A stretch of 6,127 nucleotides of DNA, taken from the NCBI GenBank assembly GCA_030836325.1, contig JAURQC010000043.1:1-6127 (forward strand), written 5' to 3'. Source of the stretch: Candidatus Nanopelagicales bacterium. GTDB lineage: Bacteria; Actinomycetota; Actinomycetes; S36-B12. Each line of letters begins with the position of its first letter. Positions within the stretch are counted from its first letter, which is position 1. The position numbers and the translations under genes are program-made. Positions 5,325-6,127 of the stretch are shown piece by piece. The notes beneath the pieces were generated by a model, which had not been told where the DNA came from, did not search any database, and saw nothing but the letters and a program-made list of their open reading frames with translations.

Positions 5325-6127
5325 GTGAAGAGCACGAAAGCCAGTACGCGCGTTGCGAGCGTGCTCCTGGCTGCGGTTGTGCCGGTCGCACTCGTGGCGC
5401 CGACTCACGCGGCAGACACGCTTCCTCCTGTCGAGCAGAGCGCATCGACGCCGTGGGTAGCGCTCACGGCAGACAGCGGAACGGCACCTACGACGGCGGG
5501 TGTCCGCGCTCAGATCGACAAACTCGCCAAGGCGAAGGCGCTCAAACAGTCAGGGGTCGTCGTCGTTGATCCAGGCTCCGGTCAGGTTCTGTATGACAAG
5601 CAGGCATCGCGCCCGTTGATCCCGGCCTCCACCGCCAAGATCCTCACAGCCGCGGCCGCTCTCGAGGTCTTGGGCCCAAACACTCGATTAACGACCCGAG
5701 CGGTCGAACAAGCCGATGTCGTCTACCTGATCGGTGGCGGGGATGCGACGTTGCCGCGGTCACTGAAGACAGACGACCAACCCGACGGCCCGGCATCGCT
5801 GCGCAGGCTCGCGCGCAACACCGCGACGGCTCTAGGTGGGACAACCAAGGTCAACCTCGTTTTCGATGACTCGCTTTTTTCCGGGCGTGCGCTCGGGCCA
5901 GGTTGGGCAAAGGGGTTTCCGCGCGCGGGAGTCGCTGCCCCGGTGACCGCGTTGATGATCGACCAGGGTCGCAAGACGCGCTCATCGCGGGCGCGGGTCT
6001 CCGATCCGGCCAAACGCGCGGCACAGGTCTTCGCAAATCTCCTGGAAAAGCGCGGTGTTGAGGTGCGGAAGGTGTCGCGGGGCAAGGCGCCAGAGTCTGC
6101 TCAAGAACTTGCTCGGGTCGAGTCCGC
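5325..6127 (+). CDS. dacB: D-alanyl-D-alanine carboxypeptidase, PBP4/DacB family (5' part)
   Basis: A secreted low-molecular-mass penicillin-binding protein (peptidase family S13) that trims the terminal D-Ala, or cuts cross-links, in peptidoglycan outside the membrane. The frame is open to the right edge, giving 267 codons, roughly the first half to two thirds of the gene. Residues 1-29 form a Sec signal peptide: basic K2-R9, hydrophobic 10-25, and a likely cut after PTHA at 29. Next comes a Thr/Ala/Pro-rich linker, then the catalytic S102-T-A-K105 (SxxK) within [25 protein letters not shown] and the [15 protein letters not shown] block are typical of this family. The SxN and KTG motifs would lie beyond the window. 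An ATG at 5307 in the same frame would add six Arg/Ala-rich residues. The gene is divergent from ppa, as in mycobacteria. Confidence 0.93.
   Translation, partial: MKSTKASTRVASVLLAAVVPVALVAPTHAADTLPPVEQSASTPWVALTADSGTAPTTAGVRAQIDKLAKAKALKQSGVVVVDPGSGQVLYDKQASRPLIPASTAKILTAAAALEVLGPNTRLTTRAVEQADVVYLIGGGDATLPRSLKTDDQPDGPASLRRLARNTATALGGTTKVNLVFDDSLFSGRALGPGWAKGFPRAGVAAPVTALMIDQGRKTRSSRARVSDPAKRAAQVFANLLEKRGVEVRKVSRGKAPESAQELARVES

Noticed and set aside
5242..5445. 68-residue N-terminal extension of the pyrophosphatase
   Set aside because: It is low-complexity and overlaps dacB and its promoter. A good ribosome binding site and the start of family similarity both point to GTG 5241.
5723..6085. 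120-codon minus-strand open frame at the right end
   Set aside because: It is antisense to the dacB catalytic domain, which carries SxxK and other family blocks.

Overview
The window looks like chromosomal DNA from an actinobacterium (Actinomycetota) of moderately high GC. I base this on protein sequence and layout: the pyrophosphatase closely resembles the mycobacterial/streptomycete type, and it is divergent from a D-Ala-D-Ala carboxypeptidase (dacB), the arrangement I recall for Mycobacterium tuberculosis ppa/dacB. GTG starts and TANNNT-type -10 elements also fit. I cannot name a genus. No tRNA, rRNA, CRISPR array or insertion sequence is visible.

Left part, plus strand (1-2411): the C-terminal end of an upstream gene is followed by three molybdenum-cofactor genes, moeA, moaC and mog. 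They are packed tightly, with ATGA stop/start overlaps at both internal junctions. MoaC makes the cyclic pyranopterin (cPMP) precursor, Mog adenylylates molybdopterin and MoeA inserts molybdate. A 15-bp perfect hairpin at 2432-2465 separates this operon from the genes converging on it.

Centre, minus strand (4641 down to 2495): a compact sulfur operon, sqr - tusE/dsrC-like - dsrE2-like. It pairs a membrane-associated sulfide:quinone-oxidoreductase-type flavoprotein with two small sulfur-carrier proteins. A palindrome resembling a CsoR/CstR-family operator overlaps both a -10-like hexamer and the sqr start codon. This suggests a leaderless, persulfide- or metal-regulated transcript. The DsrC-like protein keeps only the C-terminal cysteine, so it should act as a TusE-type carrier rather than a trisulfide-forming DsrC. 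This operon is the most interesting part of the window.

Right part (4744-6127): ppa (minus) and the 5' end of dacB (plus) diverge from an 83-bp intergenic region. dacB runs off the right edge, so only the signal peptide and the SxxK half of the enzyme are seen. Every stretch longer than 300 bases is occupied by a gene.
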